Shown piece after piece: positions 27,182-37,502 of a DNA stretch of 41,421 nucleotides. The notes beneath the pieces were generated by a model. It did not search any database. It was not told where the DNA came from and worked only from the letters and a program-made list of their open reading frames with translations. The stretch lies in NCBI RefSeq assembly GCF_006265165.1, contig NZ_VDCH01000022.1:1-41421 (forward strand), read 5' to 3'. Each line of letters begins with the position of its first letter. Positions within the stretch are counted from its first letter, which is position 1. Origin of the DNA: Chlorobaculum thiosulfatiphilum. GTDB lineage: Bacteria > Bacteroidota > Chlorobiia > Chlorobiales > Chlorobiaceae. Made by a program: the position numbers and the translations under genes.

Positions 27182-28675
27182 TCAGTCGTTCTCCTCCTTG
27201 TCGGTCGTGGCGTCGGTGATCGGGATCGGGTAATCTCCGCTGAAGCAGGCGGTGCAGTAGCTGCACTCTTCGCCTTCGAACGTTGGTACGCTGTTCAGCA
27301 GCCCCTGCATGGAGAGATATTTCAGCGAGTCCACGCCGATGTACTCCCTGATTTTTTCGACGTTGCCCAGCTCGTGCTCGGCATCGGCCAGCATGTGGGT
27401 GAGCAACTGGCGCTTGGTCGGGAAGTCCATGCCGTAGAAGCAGGGATTGGTGATCGGCGGCGAGCTGATGTGCAGATGGATTTCCGCGGGATTGGCCTCG
27501 CGCACCAGCTTGATAAGCATTTTGGCCGTCGTGCCGCGCACGATCGAGTCATCGACCAGAATGATCGGTCGTCCCTGCATGACGCCGCGCACGATGTTGT
27601 ATTTGGAGCGAACCTTGATTTCGCGGCTCTGAATGCCCGGCTGTATGAAGGTGCGCCCGACGTAGTGGTTGCGGATGAGGCCGTGCTCGAAGCGCGCCGG
27701 TTTGCCGAGCTTGTTGCTCTCGCGCACGAAGCCGAGGGCGGCGGTGTTCGAGGAGTCGGGAACGCTGACCACGGCCAGCTCCTTTTCTTTATCCTTGCGC
27801 TCGACGGTCGATTCCCGCGCGAGGTTCTTGCCGAGGTTCCGGCGCACCTTGTCCACCGAGTTCCGGAAAATGAAGCTGTCGGGGCGGGCGAAATAGACAT
27901 ACTCGAAAATGCAGCGGGCCTTGCGTTCCACGGGCGGCAGGTAAAGCGAGACCGGCTTTTCGTTCTCCACCGAGAGATGGTCGATCAGCAAAATTTCGCC
28001 CGGCGCGATGTCGCGGATATACTCGGCCTTGATGATGTCGAACGCGCAGGTTTCGCTCGCCACGACGTAGGCCATCTCGCCGGTCGCCGGGTCGATCTTC
28101 TTGCCGAGAGCCAGCGGGCGGACGCCGTACGGATCGCGGGCGGCGATCATCTGGTTGTTGGCCAGAATGACGATCGAAAACGCGCCCTCGACCTGCCGCA
28201 ACGCATCGTAAATCTGGTGGAGCGGCTCCTTTTCCTTGCTTCTGGCCGCCAGATGCGGAATGATTTCGGTGTCCGAAGATGCCTGGAAAATGACTCCCTG
28301 CTCGGTCAGCTCCTTGCGAAGCGCTCTCGAATTGGTGAGGTTTCCGTTATGGGCGATGGCGAGGCTGCCGGAGCGATAGGTGAGGGAGAAGGGCTGGATG
28401 TTGTTGTTGGATTTCGAGGCACCGGTGGTGGAGTAGCGGTTGTGGCCGATGGCTGCGTAGCCGCTCAGGTTCTCGAAAATTTGCTCATCTCTGAACACTT
28501 CCGAGACCAGGCCCGGTCCCTTGTGCTGTTTGAACAGCGTTTTCTTCTTGGCTTTATTGTATTCAGCTACCACGATACCGGCGGCTTCCTGCCCTCTGTG
28601 TTGGAGCGAGTAGAGACCGTAAAAGGTATCTTCGGCGGGAGTTTTTGAATTAAAAACGCCGAAAACTCCGCACAT
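27182..28675 (-). CDS. purF: Amidophosphoribosyltransferase
   Basis: First committed step of de novo purine synthesis: PRPP plus glutamine gives 5-phosphoribosylamine. The 497-residue product begins MCGVFGVF, with Cys2 as the glutaminase nucleophile and no propeptide. The PRPP motif is ILVDDSIVRGTT (372-383). Cysteines C255, C412, C474 and C477 occupy the positions expected for the 4Fe-4S cluster of the Bacillus-type enzyme, which makes it potentially oxygen-labile, consistent with an anaerobe. It is convergent with ugd. purN and purH lie 5-7 kb away, so the purine genes are scattered. Confidence 0.96.
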   Translation of the reverse strand: MCGVFGVFNSKTPAEDTFYGLYSLQHRGQEAAGIVVAEYNKAKKKTLFKQHKGPGLVSEVFRDEQIFENLSGYAAIGHNRYSTTGASKSNNNIQPFSLTYRSGSLAIAHNGNLTNSRALRKELTEQGVIFQASSDTEIIPHLAARSKEKEPLHQIYDALRQVEGAFSIVILANNQMIAARDPYGVRPLALGKKIDPATGEMAYVVASETCAFDIIKAEYIRDIAPGEILLIDHLSVENEKPVSLYLPPVERKARCIFEYVYFARPDSFIFRNSVDKVRRNLGKNLARESTVERKDKEKELAVVSVPDSSNTAALGFVRESNKLGKPARFEHGLIRNHYVGRTFIQPGIQSREIKVRSKYNIVRGVMQGRPIILVDDSIVRGTTAKMLIKLVREANPAEIHLHISSPPITNPCFYGMDFPTKRQLLTHMLADAEHELGNVEKIREYIGVDSLKYLSMQGLLNSVPTFEGEECSYCTACFSGDYPIPITDATTDKEEND

Positions 28676-28938
28676 ATCATTGAAATCTTGAGATTGTGTA
28701 AAATAACGTCGCCTTTGAAAGGCAGGTGAAGCTAATATATCAAGGTCGGAATTAAAAACAATCAGAAAGGCAAAACCGTTCGCCTCCGCTTTTTCACCGC
28801 CTCAGTTTTCAGGAGTCGCTCCTTTCGGAAGCGTAGCATTATTTTTTAAGATGTTCTTCTGTAAGGAATTGAATGGCTGGTCGCACCGTTTGTGTCCATG
28901 GATGTAATCAACCGCAAAATCACTCAAAGCGACTCATA

Positions 28939-29466
28939 ATGAAAGCTGCAACAAAAAAGTCTGCGCCTCAGTCGGTATGGACCTGGATTCTGATCACCCT
29001 GCTTTGGGGAAGCGTTTTCTTTTTTACCTCGACCTGGATGCTCGGCAAGGCTTCCGCTTGGCTCGATGCCAGCGGTTTTCGTCCGGATCGCGCTGAAACC
29101 ATCAGCGTTTACCTGCTGTACGCGCCGCTGCTGATTGTGATCGCGCTCGTGGCGATGGCCGTGAAGAACCGGCTCGATCCCGGTTCGCAGAAGCAGCTTG
29201 AACGGCAGAAGGCGGTCAAAGAGGGGAGGCGCGAGCGCTATTTTGTCTCTTTCGCGGGCGGCATTGCGAGCAGCTTTCTGTTCACCGTGCTGACGGCGAG
29301 CGCTCATCTTGCGGCGGCTCCGGTCACCGGCGCGTCCGTCAGGCTGAACGTGGCGACGGTAGCGGTAGCGGGCGTACTGAACATCGCCGCCGGCCTCGGA
29401 GCCTCTCTGTTTGTGGGAATGATCTTTCTCGTTTCAGGTGTCGGCCGGAAGCCGAAGCGCGACTGA
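28939..29466 (+). CDS. Small membrane protein, unknown function
   Basis: A 175-residue protein with a short basic N-terminus and about four hydrophobic segments (around residues 12-35, 52-72, 101-122 and 132-160). A charged loop with many Lys/Arg/Gln lies between the second and third. I recognise no family. The frame is open upstream to 28873, but ATG 28939 puts the first membrane helix near the start. A hairpin (29497-29519) follows the stop codon. It stands between divergent purF and tRNA-Ala. Confidence 0.65.
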   Translation: MKAATKKSAPQSVWTWILITLLWGSVFFFTSTWMLGKASAWLDASGFRPDRAETISVYLLYAPLLIVIALVAMAVKNRLDPGSQKQLERQKAVKEGRRERYFVSFAGGIASSFLFTVLTASAHLAAAPVTGASVRLNVATVAVAGVLNIAAGLGASLFVGMIFLVSGVGRKPKRD

Positions 29467-29496
29467 GCGTGGGAGCTGAAAAGCCAAAAATGAAAA

Positions 29497-29523
29497 AAGC
29501 GCAGGGGGAGGTTGCGCTTCTTT
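29497..29523 (+). terminator. Hairpin between the membrane protein gene and tRNA-Ala
   Basis: A 7-bp stem (AAGCGCA / TGCGCTT) with a 9-nt loop is preceded by an A-run and followed by CTTTC. It may serve both the rightward gene and the leftward tRNA-Ala transcript. Confidence 0.6.
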
Positions 29524-29537
29524 CATTTTATATTTTG

Positions 29538-29610
29538 TGGAGCTAAGGAGACTCGAACTCCTGACCCTTTGCATGCCATGCAAATGCTCTACCAACTGAG
29601 CTATAGCCCC
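29538..29610 (-). tRNA. tRNA-Ala (GGC)
   Basis: A full cloverleaf on the minus strand. The acceptor stem GGGGCTA pairs with TAGCTCC (one G-T wobble), with discriminator A. The D-arm is AGCTCAGTTGGTAGAGC. The anticodon stem TTTGC/GCAAA closes loop ATGGCAT with anticodon GGC. The T-arm contains AGTTCGAGTCT. CCA is not encoded, unlike tRNA-Phe in this window. Confidence 0.96.
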
Positions 29611-29624
29611 ATCGTGATGGCCTA

Positions 29625-29653
29625 ATTATCCGAAAAAAAAGTTAGATTTCCAA
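29625..29653 (-). promoter_or_regulatory. Probable promoter of tRNA-Ala
   Basis: On the minus strand TTGGAA (29653-29648) and GATAAT (29630-29625) are separated by 17 nt and end 14 nt before the tRNA 5' end, which is good sigma-70 geometry. Confidence 0.5.
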
Positions 29654-29710
29654 CAGCTTTTTTTGAATCTTCGAGATAAAATTTTCAGAAGCTGAATACA
29701 CACTGACGTT

Positions 29711-30583
29711 ATGAGTCTGCTTTACAGTATAAAAGAGGGGTTTGCGGGGATTGGCCGGGCCAAGCTTCCGGCAAGCGTGACCATCGCCACCGGGTTCTTT
29801 TCGTTACTGTTGCTCGGGCTGTTCGGGACGGTCTCCTTCAGCTTTTACCAGTTGATCCACGAGGTGCGCTCGCGCGTGGAGCTGGAGGTTTTTCTCGATG
29901 ACCGGATCAGCGACCTTCAGGCCGATTCGCTCAACGCACGGATGCAGTCGATTGCCGGGGTCGCGGGAACCCGCTTCATTTCGCGCACCGAAGCTGCTTC
30001 ACGGTTTGCCAGCGATTTCGGTGCGGATGTCGTGGGCATTCTCGGCACGAATCCGCTGCCGCGCTCCGTCGAGGTGAGCGTTCAGCAGGGATACACCGCT
30101 CCGGACAGCATTGCACACATCGAGAAGCAGATTGCGGCGCTCGGCGGAGGACTCGACATTCGCTACAACAAGGAGTATCTGAGAGGCGTCGAACGGAACG
30201 CGCGACTGTTCACGCTCATCACTGCCGGAGTCGGTGGGGTGATCGCCCTGGCGACCATCATTCTGAACGCCTTCACCGTGCGGCTCGCCATGTACGCCCG
30301 CCGCGACAAGATCAAGACCATGCGGCTGGTTGGCGCGACCCGCAGGTTCATCAGCGCGCCGTTCCTCTTCGAGGGAATCATTCAGGGGCTGGTGTCGGGT
30401 GGACTGGCCGCGCTCGGCCTCTGGCTCGTCTTCGAGCAGGCGCTTCTGCGCTACGAACCGGCGATCTACCAGATTCTGCACCCTTCGACTACCGTGATCT
30501 ATCCGGCGCTTGTCGCGCTCGGCATCGCGCTGGGCTTTTTCGGCAGCGCCTGGTCGGTTGCGCGGTTCCTGCGAAAGGCTTGA
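29711..30583 (+). CDS. ftsX: FtsX-like cell division permease
   Basis: A 290-residue member of the FtsX family, the membrane partner of the ATPase FtsE that activates peptidoglycan hydrolases during division. The order is: cytoplasmic N-terminus, TM1 (about 22-48), an extracytoplasmic domain (about 50-165), and three C-terminal TMs (about 172-192, 222-245, 262-285). The conserved TMRLVGATRRFI loop, thought to contact the ATPase, is present. ftsE is not adjacent in this window. It is convergent with nfo, with 25 nt between stop codons. Confidence 0.88.
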   Translation: MSLLYSIKEGFAGIGRAKLPASVTIATGFFSLLLLGLFGTVSFSFYQLIHEVRSRVELEVFLDDRISDLQADSLNARMQSIAGVAGTRFISRTEAASRFASDFGADVVGILGTNPLPRSVEVSVQQGYTAPDSIAHIEKQIAALGGGLDIRYNKEYLRGVERNARLFTLITAGVGGVIALATIILNAFTVRLAMYARRDKIKTMRLVGATRRFISAPFLFEGIIQGLVSGGLAALGLWLVFEQALLRYEPAIYQILHPSTTVIYPALVALGIALGFFGSAWSVARFLRKA

Positions 30584-30608
30584 AAGAAAAGGCCGACAGA
30601 GCCGGATT

Positions 30609-31454
30609 TTACGCTTCCGTGAAGCTGTAAAGCATTGCGATTTCCTCCGCCCAGCCATCGGCGTTGGGTGTTTCGAGAATCAGTGGAATCTCCTCCAGCG
30701 CCGGATGGCGCATGATGTGGGCGAAGGCGTCGATGCCGATCATTCCTTTGCCGAGGCACTCGTGCCGGTCAACCTTGCTGCCGAGCTTCTGCTTGGCGTC
30801 GTTCAGATGCATTCCCCGCAAATACGAAATTCCCACTACGCGGTCGAACTCCGCGAGCGTCGCGTCGAACGCTTCGGACGTGCGCAGATCGTAGCCGCTG
30901 GCGAAGAGGTGGCAGGTGTCGAGGCAGACGCCGACGCGCGATTTGTCCTCGACCAGCTCGATGATTCGCGCCAGATGCTCGAAGCGCCAGCCGAGATTAC
31001 TGCCTTGCCCCGCCGTGTTTTCGATCACCGCCGTCACGCCCGCCGTCGCGTCGAGCGAGCGGTTCACCGACTCGGCGATGGTCGCGAGACACGCATCCTC
31101 GCCGGTCAGATTGAGGTGGCTGCCGGGGTGGAAGTTCAGCATCGCGAGGCCAAGCGCTTCCGAGCGTTGCATCTCGGTGATGAACGCCTGACGCGACTTT
31201 TCGAGCTTGTCGGCTTCGGGAGCGCCGAGGTTGATGAGGTAGCTGTCGTGCGGCAGAATGTGGCCGGGCAGGAATCCCGCCTCCTCGCAGTGGAGCCGGA
31301 ATGCCTCGATCGAGGCCGCCGTGAGCGGCGCGGAGTGCCACTGGCGCTGGTTGCGGGTGAACATGGCGAACGCTTTCGCGCCGATCTTTCGAGCGTTCAG
31401 CGGGGCGTTCTCGACGCCTCCGGCAATACTGACATGGGCGCCGACCCGTTTCAT
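30609..31454 (-). CDS. nfo: Endonuclease IV (AP endonuclease)
   Basis: Zinc-dependent apurinic/apyrimidinic endonuclease for base-excision repair, TIM-barrel fold. From ATG 31454 the protein has 281 residues and starts [13 protein letters not shown], the family's N-terminal strand. Further landmarks are [17 protein letters not shown], the VIENTAGQG segment, [15 protein letters not shown] and [22 protein letters not shown]. The His, Glu and Asp residues in these match the three-zinc site. It is the last gene of a likely minus-strand operon purN-queE-glycosyltransferase-nfo. An upstream in-frame start at 31490 is less likely. Confidence 0.95.
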   Translation of the reverse strand: MKRVGAHVSIAGGVENAPLNARKIGAKAFAMFTRNQRQWHSAPLTAASIEAFRLHCEEAGFLPGHILPHDSYLINLGAPEADKLEKSRQAFITEMQRSEALGLAMLNFHPGSHLNLTGEDACLATIAESVNRSLDATAGVTAVIENTAGQGSNLGWRFEHLARIIELVEDKSRVGVCLDTCHLFASGYDLRTSEAFDATLAEFDRVVGISYLRGMHLNDAKQKLGSKVDRHECLGKGMIGIDAFAHIMRHPALEEIPLILETPNADGWAEEIAMLYSFTEA

Positions 31455-31518
31455 ACTATTCTGGTTTGGAGGTTTTCGTGAATCGAGCATACCGTAACGG
31501 CGATCCGCCGCCGGGAGT

Positions 31519-32505
31519 TCAGTCGCTCAGTTTGTCGATGATCTCGTCCGGGAGGTTTTCCGTCCGGCGGATCGACCAGCCGCCCTGGCGTGTCGTGCGG
31601 GTCGAAAGCAGCTCGCCGACCAGACCGGTCGAGAAGAACTGTACGCCGAGGATAATCAGCAGGATACCGAGGAACAGAATCGGCCGGTTGCCAGCCGGTT
31701 TGTCGAACATATACTTTTCGATGGTGACGTAGAGGCTGATGCAGAAGCCGAAGAAAAAGCTGCCGAGGCTCATCATGCCGAAAAAGTGCATCGGGCGTTT
31801 CAGATAGCGGGTGATGAACATGACCGACAGGAAATCGAACAGCCCGGCAAAAAATCGCGCCACGCCGTATTTGCTCGTGCCGTATTTACGGGCGTGGTGC
31901 CGGACGGGAATTTCCGTCACGCGGAATCCCTTCCACTGCGCCAGCACCGGAATGTAGCGGTGCATCTCGCCGTGCAGGTCGAGCGCCGAGGCCAGCTCGC
32001 GACTATAAGCTTTCAGGCCGCAGTTGAAGTCGTGCAGCGCAATGCCGCTGAACAGGCGCGTCGTCAGGTTGAAGAGCTTTGACGGCACGGTTTTGCTGAC
32101 GGGATCGTTCCGTTCCCGCTTCCACCCGCTCACGAGGTCGTAGCCTTCGCGGATTTTCATCACGAGCGGCGCGATCTCCGTCGGATCGTCCTGCATGTCG
32201 GCGTCGATCGTCACCACCACTTCGCCCGACGCCGCGCGGAATCCCGCCGAGAGCGCCTCGGTCTTGCCGTAATTCCGCCGGAACGAGACGAGGCGTAGTT
32301 CCGGTCTCCCGGCCATCAACTCGCCGATCAGCAAGTCGGAGCCATCGGTCGAACCGTCATCGACCATGATGACCTCGAAGCTGAACGGAGCCTCAAAGCA
32401 TCGCCTCAGTTCAGCACTCGCGAGCGCCGCGAACAGGCTGTCGCAGAACTCTGGCAGCGACTCCTGCTCGTTGTAGAGCGGCACGATGACGGAGAGGCTG
32501 GTCAC
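31519..32505 (-). CDS. Family 2 glycosyltransferase, polyprenyl-phosphate sugar type
   Basis: A 328-residue GT2 protein of the DPM1/GtrB/ArnC-like kind, which move a sugar onto undecaprenyl phosphate at the membrane. The GT-A domain begins [18 protein letters not shown] and contains the metal-binding DADMQDDP and the [10 protein letters not shown] loop. Two C-terminal hydrophobic segments (around residues 230-260 and 272-305) anchor it. It starts with GTG immediately after the queE stop codon (TAAGTG), which suggests translational coupling. The sugar donor is unknown; the link to queE/purN looks organisational rather than functional. Confidence 0.88.
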   Translation of the reverse strand: MTSLSVIVPLYNEQESLPEFCDSLFAALASAELRRCFEAPFSFEVIMVDDGSTDGSDLLIGELMAGRPELRLVSFRRNYGKTEALSAGFRAASGEVVVTIDADMQDDPTEIAPLVMKIREGYDLVSGWKRERNDPVSKTVPSKLFNLTTRLFSGIALHDFNCGLKAYSRELASALDLHGEMHRYIPVLAQWKGFRVTEIPVRHHARKYGTSKYGVARFFAGLFDFLSVMFITRYLKRPMHFFGMMSLGSFFFGFCISLYVTIEKYMFDKPAGNRPILFLGILLIILGVQFFSTGLVGELLSTRTTRQGGWSIRRTENLPDEIIDKLSD

Positions 32506-33168
32506 TTACACCCCTCGCGCATCGGGTTGCCAGATGTACTTGTGCAACTGGAGCTGCATCCGCACGGGGAGCCGGTCGCGCAGAATCCACTCGGCGAGCA
32601 GGCGCGGTTCGAGATGGCCGAAGACCGGGCCGAAAATGATCGAGCACTTGCCGGGAAGGCCGTGTCCGGCGATGTACGATTTCGCCCATTCGTAATCTTC
32701 GCGCGAGGCCACGACGATCTTGAACTCGAAGCGTTCCGGCGTGTCGAGGGCGAGGGCGAAGTTCGTGGCGCAATTCTCTGCCGCGACTCCCGACGACGGC
32801 GCTTTGATGTCGATGATCGCGTGAACGCGCGGATCGACGCGCTCGACCGGCAGAAAGCCGCCGGTTTCGAGTAGCACCACCGGATGCCGGTCGCAAAGTT
32901 CGGAGAGCAGCTCGAACGCGCCGGGCTGGAGCAGCGGTTCGCCGCCGGTCACTTCGATGCACGGCGCGTCGAACGCCAGCGCACGGCGCACGATCTGTTC
33001 GACCGTCATCACCGTACCCGCCTCTTTGGCGTAGGCCGTGTCGCAGTAGCGGCAGCCGTGGCCGCATCCGGCCAGGCGCACGAAGGCGCACGGCCATCCG
33101 GCCAGTGAGGACTCGCCCTGGATCGAATGGAAAATTTCGCTGACGCGGAGGGTCGTTTCCGTGCTCAT
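32506..33168 (-). CDS. queE: 7-carboxy-7-deazaguanine synthase
   Basis: Radical SAM enzyme that makes 7-carboxy-7-deazaguanine from 6-carboxytetrahydropterin, a step in queuosine tRNA modification. The 220-residue protein has the substrate segment EIFHSIQGES, the radical SAM cluster CGHGCRYC (C35, C39, C42), EVTGGEPLLQ and the C-terminal LQLHKYIW. The ATG overlaps the purN stop codon (ATGA), and the following glycosyltransferase starts directly at its stop. queG, the final queuosine enzyme, lies 5 kb to the right in this window. The frame continues upstream through purN but that is an artefact. Confidence 0.93.
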   Translation of the reverse strand: MSTETTLRVSEIFHSIQGESSLAGWPCAFVRLAGCGHGCRYCDTAYAKEAGTVMTVEQIVRRALAFDAPCIEVTGGEPLLQPGAFELLSELCDRHPVVLLETGGFLPVERVDPRVHAIIDIKAPSSGVAAENCATNFALALDTPERFEFKIVVASREDYEWAKSYIAGHGLPGKCSIIFGPVFGHLEPRLLAEWILRDRLPVRMQLQLHKYIWQPDARGV

Positions 33169-33764
33169 GACTCTCCGGCGAGCAGTTTTTCGAGCGCGTC
33201 GGGATAGAGGCGGTGTTCGCAGCGCAGCACCCGTTTGGCCAGCGTTTCGGGCGTGTCGCCCGCCAGCACCGGCACGTGGTTCTGCATGATGATGCGTCCC
33301 TTGTCGTACTCCTCGTTGACGAAGTGCACCGTCGCGCCGCTCCGGTTCTCGCCCGACGCGATCACCGCTTCGTGCACACGCATTCCGTACATGCCGTGCC
33401 CGCCGAACTGCGGGAGCAGCGAGGGATGGATGTTCACGATCTTGTCCGGATAAGCAGCGATCACTTCGTCCGGAACCTTGCGCAAGTAACCGGCCAGCAA
33501 AATCATGTCGATCCGGCGCTCCCGGAGCGCATCCAGCATCGCGCGGGCGAAATCGCCTTGCGTGGCGAACTGCTTTTCGGAAAGGAGCATTGTTTCGATG
33601 CCGTACTCTCTGGCGAAATCCACCGCGCCGCACTGCAAGCGGTTCGACAGGCAGAGCACGATTTCGGCGGGCAGCTCGCGCTCGATGATGGCGTGGAACA
33701 GCGCCTTGAAATTGGTGCCCGTTCCCGAGCAGAAGACCGCCAGTCGTTTTTTGTTGTCACTCAT
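33165..33764 (-). CDS. purN: Phosphoribosylglycinamide formyltransferase
   Basis: Third step of purine synthesis: transfers formyl from 10-formyl-THF to GAR. From ATG 33764 it has 199 residues. The N-terminal FCSGTGTNFKALF is the phosphate-binding loop. Catalytic residues are N111 and H113 (in NIHPSLLP) and D154 (in NEEYDKGRII). The GGHGMYG loop after NIHPSLLPQF is the variant I associate with Bacteroidota/Chlorobiota. It overlaps queE by 4 nt. It is divergent from purH across 156 bp, so a shared purine-responsive region is possible. The open frame to 33809 is not needed. Confidence 0.95.
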   Translation of the reverse strand: MSDNKKRLAVFCSGTGTNFKALFHAIIERELPAEIVLCLSNRLQCGAVDFAREYGIETMLLSEKQFATQGDFARAMLDALRERRIDMILLAGYLRKVPDEVIAAYPDKIVNIHPSLLPQFGGHGMYGMRVHEAVIASGENRSGATVHFVNEEYDKGRIIMQNHVPVLAGDTPETLAKRVLRCEHRLYPDALEKLLAGES

Positions 33765-33920
33765 ACAGATCGCGTACAAAGGATTTCGTGAAGTTCCTCT
33801 AATATGCACCTGCGCTCAACGTTTTTCAAGCCGGAAACCGGGGGCGGAAATTTATCTCGCGGATTTTCGTAAATTCCCGCTTCCCGAAATGATCCGTAAC
33901 GTAAATCCAACTCTTTGCTC

Positions 33921-35492
<1,572 letters not shown>

Positions 35493-35520
35493 GGTAGGCG
35501 AGAGGACATAGAGCTGCAAA

Positions 35521-35566
35521 GGCAGCAGGGACAGGGCGATGCGCGTTGTCCCTGCTGCCTTTTTTG
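35521..35566 (+). terminator. Intrinsic terminator of purH
   Basis: A 13-bp perfect stem (GGCAGCAGGGACA / TGTCCCTGCTGCC) with a 13-nt loop is followed by a T-rich run, 28 nt past the stop codon. Confidence 0.9.
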
Positions 35567-35645
35567 GCTTTTGGTGCGGGAGTATAGGGGGATTGTTATA
35601 TTATATTGTTCTGTGATCAGGAAATCCAAAGCTGGCGGAGAGAGT

Positions 35646-35885
35646 ATGAGTCCAACCGTGTTTTGTGAACAGGGATTTCGCTTTTTCTTCTTTTCGCGTG
35701 AAGAGAGCCGAATGCATGTGCATGTAATTTCGGGAGACGGCGAGGCGAAATACTGGCTTGAACCTGAGCTTGAACTTGCAAAAAATCATGGATATTCCAG
35801 AATTCAGTTGAAGCAAATTGAATCAATAGTGGAGGCGCATAGCGATGAACTTGCTAAAGCATGGAGAAAGCATTTCAGAAGTTGA
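35646..35885 (+). CDS. DUF4160 family protein
   Basis: A 79-residue protein matching the DUF4160 pattern: [20 protein letters not shown], then the diagnostic [20 protein letters not shown] with histidines, then the [10 protein letters not shown] helix and [23 protein letters not shown]. Spacing from the GGAG ribosome binding site (35637-35640) is 5 nt. Its last 41 nt overlap the following DUF2442 gene, an arrangement typical of small two-gene modules. Function is unknown. The neighbourhood suggests a toxin-antitoxin-like role, but this is inference. Base composition is more AT-rich than the flanking purH. Confidence 0.85.
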   Translation: MSPTVFCEQGFRFFFFSREESRMHVHVISGDGEAKYWLEPELELAKNHGYSRIQLKQIESIVEAHSDELAKAWRKHFRS

Positions 35886-36120
35886 GGTATCGAACATATC
35901 GCAATACGGCATTTGGCTTCTTGCTCACGGGAAAGAGCTGTTTCTTTCCTATGCTGATTTCCCGTGGTTCAGGGATCAAACGGTAAAATCGATTCTCAAT
36001 GTCGAAGAACAATCGCCTGGTCATTTTTATTGGCCTGATTTGGATGTTGATTTAACTGAGGAAATTATAGAACATCCGGAACGCTTTCCGCTTGTTTCAG
36101 ATGTGCGGGTGACGAGTTGA
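35845..36120 (+). CDS. DUF2442 family protein
   Basis: A 91-residue DUF2442-like protein: [40 protein letters not shown], and the terminal HFYWPDLDVDLTEEIIEHPE. The WPDLDVDL(T/S) end is characteristic. It starts inside the DUF4160 gene (41-nt overlap), so the two are translationally coupled. DUF4160/DUF2442 pairs are common across bacteria as small accessory modules. Known members have no established activity that I can cite; DNA binding and autoregulation is a guess. Confidence 0.85.
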   Translation: MNLLKHGESISEVEVSNISQYGIWLLAHGKELFLSYADFPWFRDQTVKSILNVEEQSPGHFYWPDLDVDLTEEIIEHPERFPLVSDVRVTS

Positions 36121-36148
36121 TAATAATTGAATGCAGTGGATTTAAAGA

Positions 36149-36367
36149 ATGAAAATCAGCTACTATCCAGACACCGACTCGCTTTACATCGATCTTTCGG
36201 AGCAACCGAGTGTCGAGAGCCGCGAAGTTTCCGAGGGCATCGTTTTGGACTACGATGCAGAAGGGCGACTCACAGGTATTGACATCGATAATGCGAGCAA
36301 GAAGGTCAATCTCAAAACGCTGACGCTGAACAAGCTTCCGTCAGATGGTCAGATTTTCGCGGCATAG
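36149..36367 (+). CDS. DUF2283 family protein
   Basis: A 72-residue protein with the DUF2283 pattern: KISYYPDTDSLYIDLSEQPS, EVSEGIVLDYDAEGRLTGIDID and a short C-terminal tail. It follows the DUF2442 gene by 28 nt. DUF2283 proteins often sit beside DUF4258-type or other toxin-like partners. Here the following gene encodes a PIN-domain protein, 142 nt away. An antitoxin-like role is possible but not shown. Confidence 0.8.
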   Translation: MKISYYPDTDSLYIDLSEQPSVESREVSEGIVLDYDAEGRLTGIDIDNASKKVNLKTLTLNKLPSDGQIFAA

Positions 36368-36509
36368 ATGGGGATAAATTATCCCTACAGGGCGGTGAAC
36401 TGATGGGGAAAGGGTATGTGTTGAATTTTATATAATAAACATTCAAGGAATTAGTTGCTAATATATAATTCTTTTTCATTCTCTGAATCAAAAAAGCTTT
36501 TACTGAAAG

Positions 36510-36992
36510 ATGAGTAAAAATATTAAAAAATTTGTCTGGGATACATCGGCAATAATAAATATAAAAGATCCAGATATAAACTGTTATTCGCCTGCGTATA
36601 GCTTGATGAAAGATTTATCAGATGGCTGGATTTCTGGGCCTTATCAAAACATATTTCCAAGTATAGCGATATTTGAGGTGTCGGCATCGGTTTCACGAAT
36701 GCATCGGGAGGGCAAGTCAATACTTCGAGAATTTTATTTGATGGATGAAAATGCGGTGATATATGATGTCGATAAGTCTTTGATTCAGAAAAGCCGCGAA
36801 TTATACACGAAGCCGGGATTCGATCGTCTTAGAGGAGCTGATCTTATTTTTGCTTGCATTGCAGCAATTGAAAACGCATACTTGATTACTCTGGATAAAG
36901 CATTTAAACAGAATATATCAGATTCTGTAGCTGTAATTGATCTTAATGACAGTAAGCAAAGTGCTAAATACAGAGATATTTTAGTTGATTGA
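36510..36992 (+). CDS. PIN-domain protein, VapC-like ribonuclease
   Basis: A 160-residue PIN-fold protein. The acidic active-site residues are D11 (in VWDTSAII), E56 (in SIAIFEVSA), D111 (in RGADLIFACIAAI) and D129 (in YLITLDKAF), as in VapC toxins that cleave RNA. The gene is strikingly AT-rich with AAA/ATA codons, unlike purH or crtU, which supports horizontal acquisition. No VapB-type antitoxin is encoded directly upstream; the nearest small gene is DUF2283. It ends 18 nt from the stop of the convergent DUF456 gene. Confidence 0.82.
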   Translation: MSKNIKKFVWDTSAIINIKDPDINCYSPAYSLMKDLSDGWISGPYQNIFPSIAIFEVSASVSRMHREGKSILREFYLMDENAVIYDVDKSLIQKSRELYTKPGFDRLRGADLIFACIAAIENAYLITLDKAFKQNISDSVAVIDLNDSKQSAKYRDILVD

Positions 36993-37010
36993 TTCCATTC
37001 TGCTTTCCCC

Positions 37011-37496
37011 TCACACAAACCTCGCCAGCAGAAACACCCCGACCATAACGAACGCCACGGCGATACGGGCGGCGATGCCGATCGCCATGCCGATCCAGAC
37101 TCCGAGACCCGCGGTGCTGGCGGATTGGAGGTCTTTGTTGGCGTAGAGTTCGCCGATGACGGCTCCGAGGAAGGGGCCGATGATGATTCCTGGCAGGCTG
37201 AAAAGGAGGCCGATGACGGTGCCGATTGCTGCGCCCATCACGCCGTATTTGCCTGCACCGAAACGCTTTGCGCCGAGCAGTCCGGCGAGGAAATCGATGA
37301 TATACGCCGCCACGGTGAGCGCGGCGAGGATCGAGATCGTGCCCCAGCCGACGTAGGCAAAGCCTTCCGCCCAGGCAGCGAAAACAAGTCCCGCGAAGAT
37401 AAGCAGCACTCCCGGCAGCGCTGGCAGCAGCAGGCCGGCGAAGCCGGTGATAAGCATGATTGCGGAGATTATCCAGAGGATGGTGGTGGTGTCCAT
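37011..37496 (-). CDS. DUF456 family membrane protein
   Basis: A 161-residue protein with five or so hydrophobic segments: an N-terminal TTTILWIISAIMLITGFAGL, LLPALPGVLLIFAGL, AAYIIDFLAGLLGAKRFGAG, then glycine-zipper-rich GAAIGTVIGLLFSLPGIIIG and GAVIGELYANKDL. This order is typical of DUF456. Function is unknown. It lies 6 nt from queG on the same strand, probably downstream in the same transcript. Confidence 0.85.
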   Translation of the reverse strand: MDTTTILWIISAIMLITGFAGLLLPALPGVLLIFAGLVFAAWAEGFAYVGWGTISILAALTVAAYIIDFLAGLLGAKRFGAGKYGVMGAAIGTVIGLLFSLPGIIIGPFLGAVIGELYANKDLQSASTAGLGVWIGMAIGIAARIAVAFVMVGVFLLARFV

Positions 37497-37502
37497 GATG
37501 AG

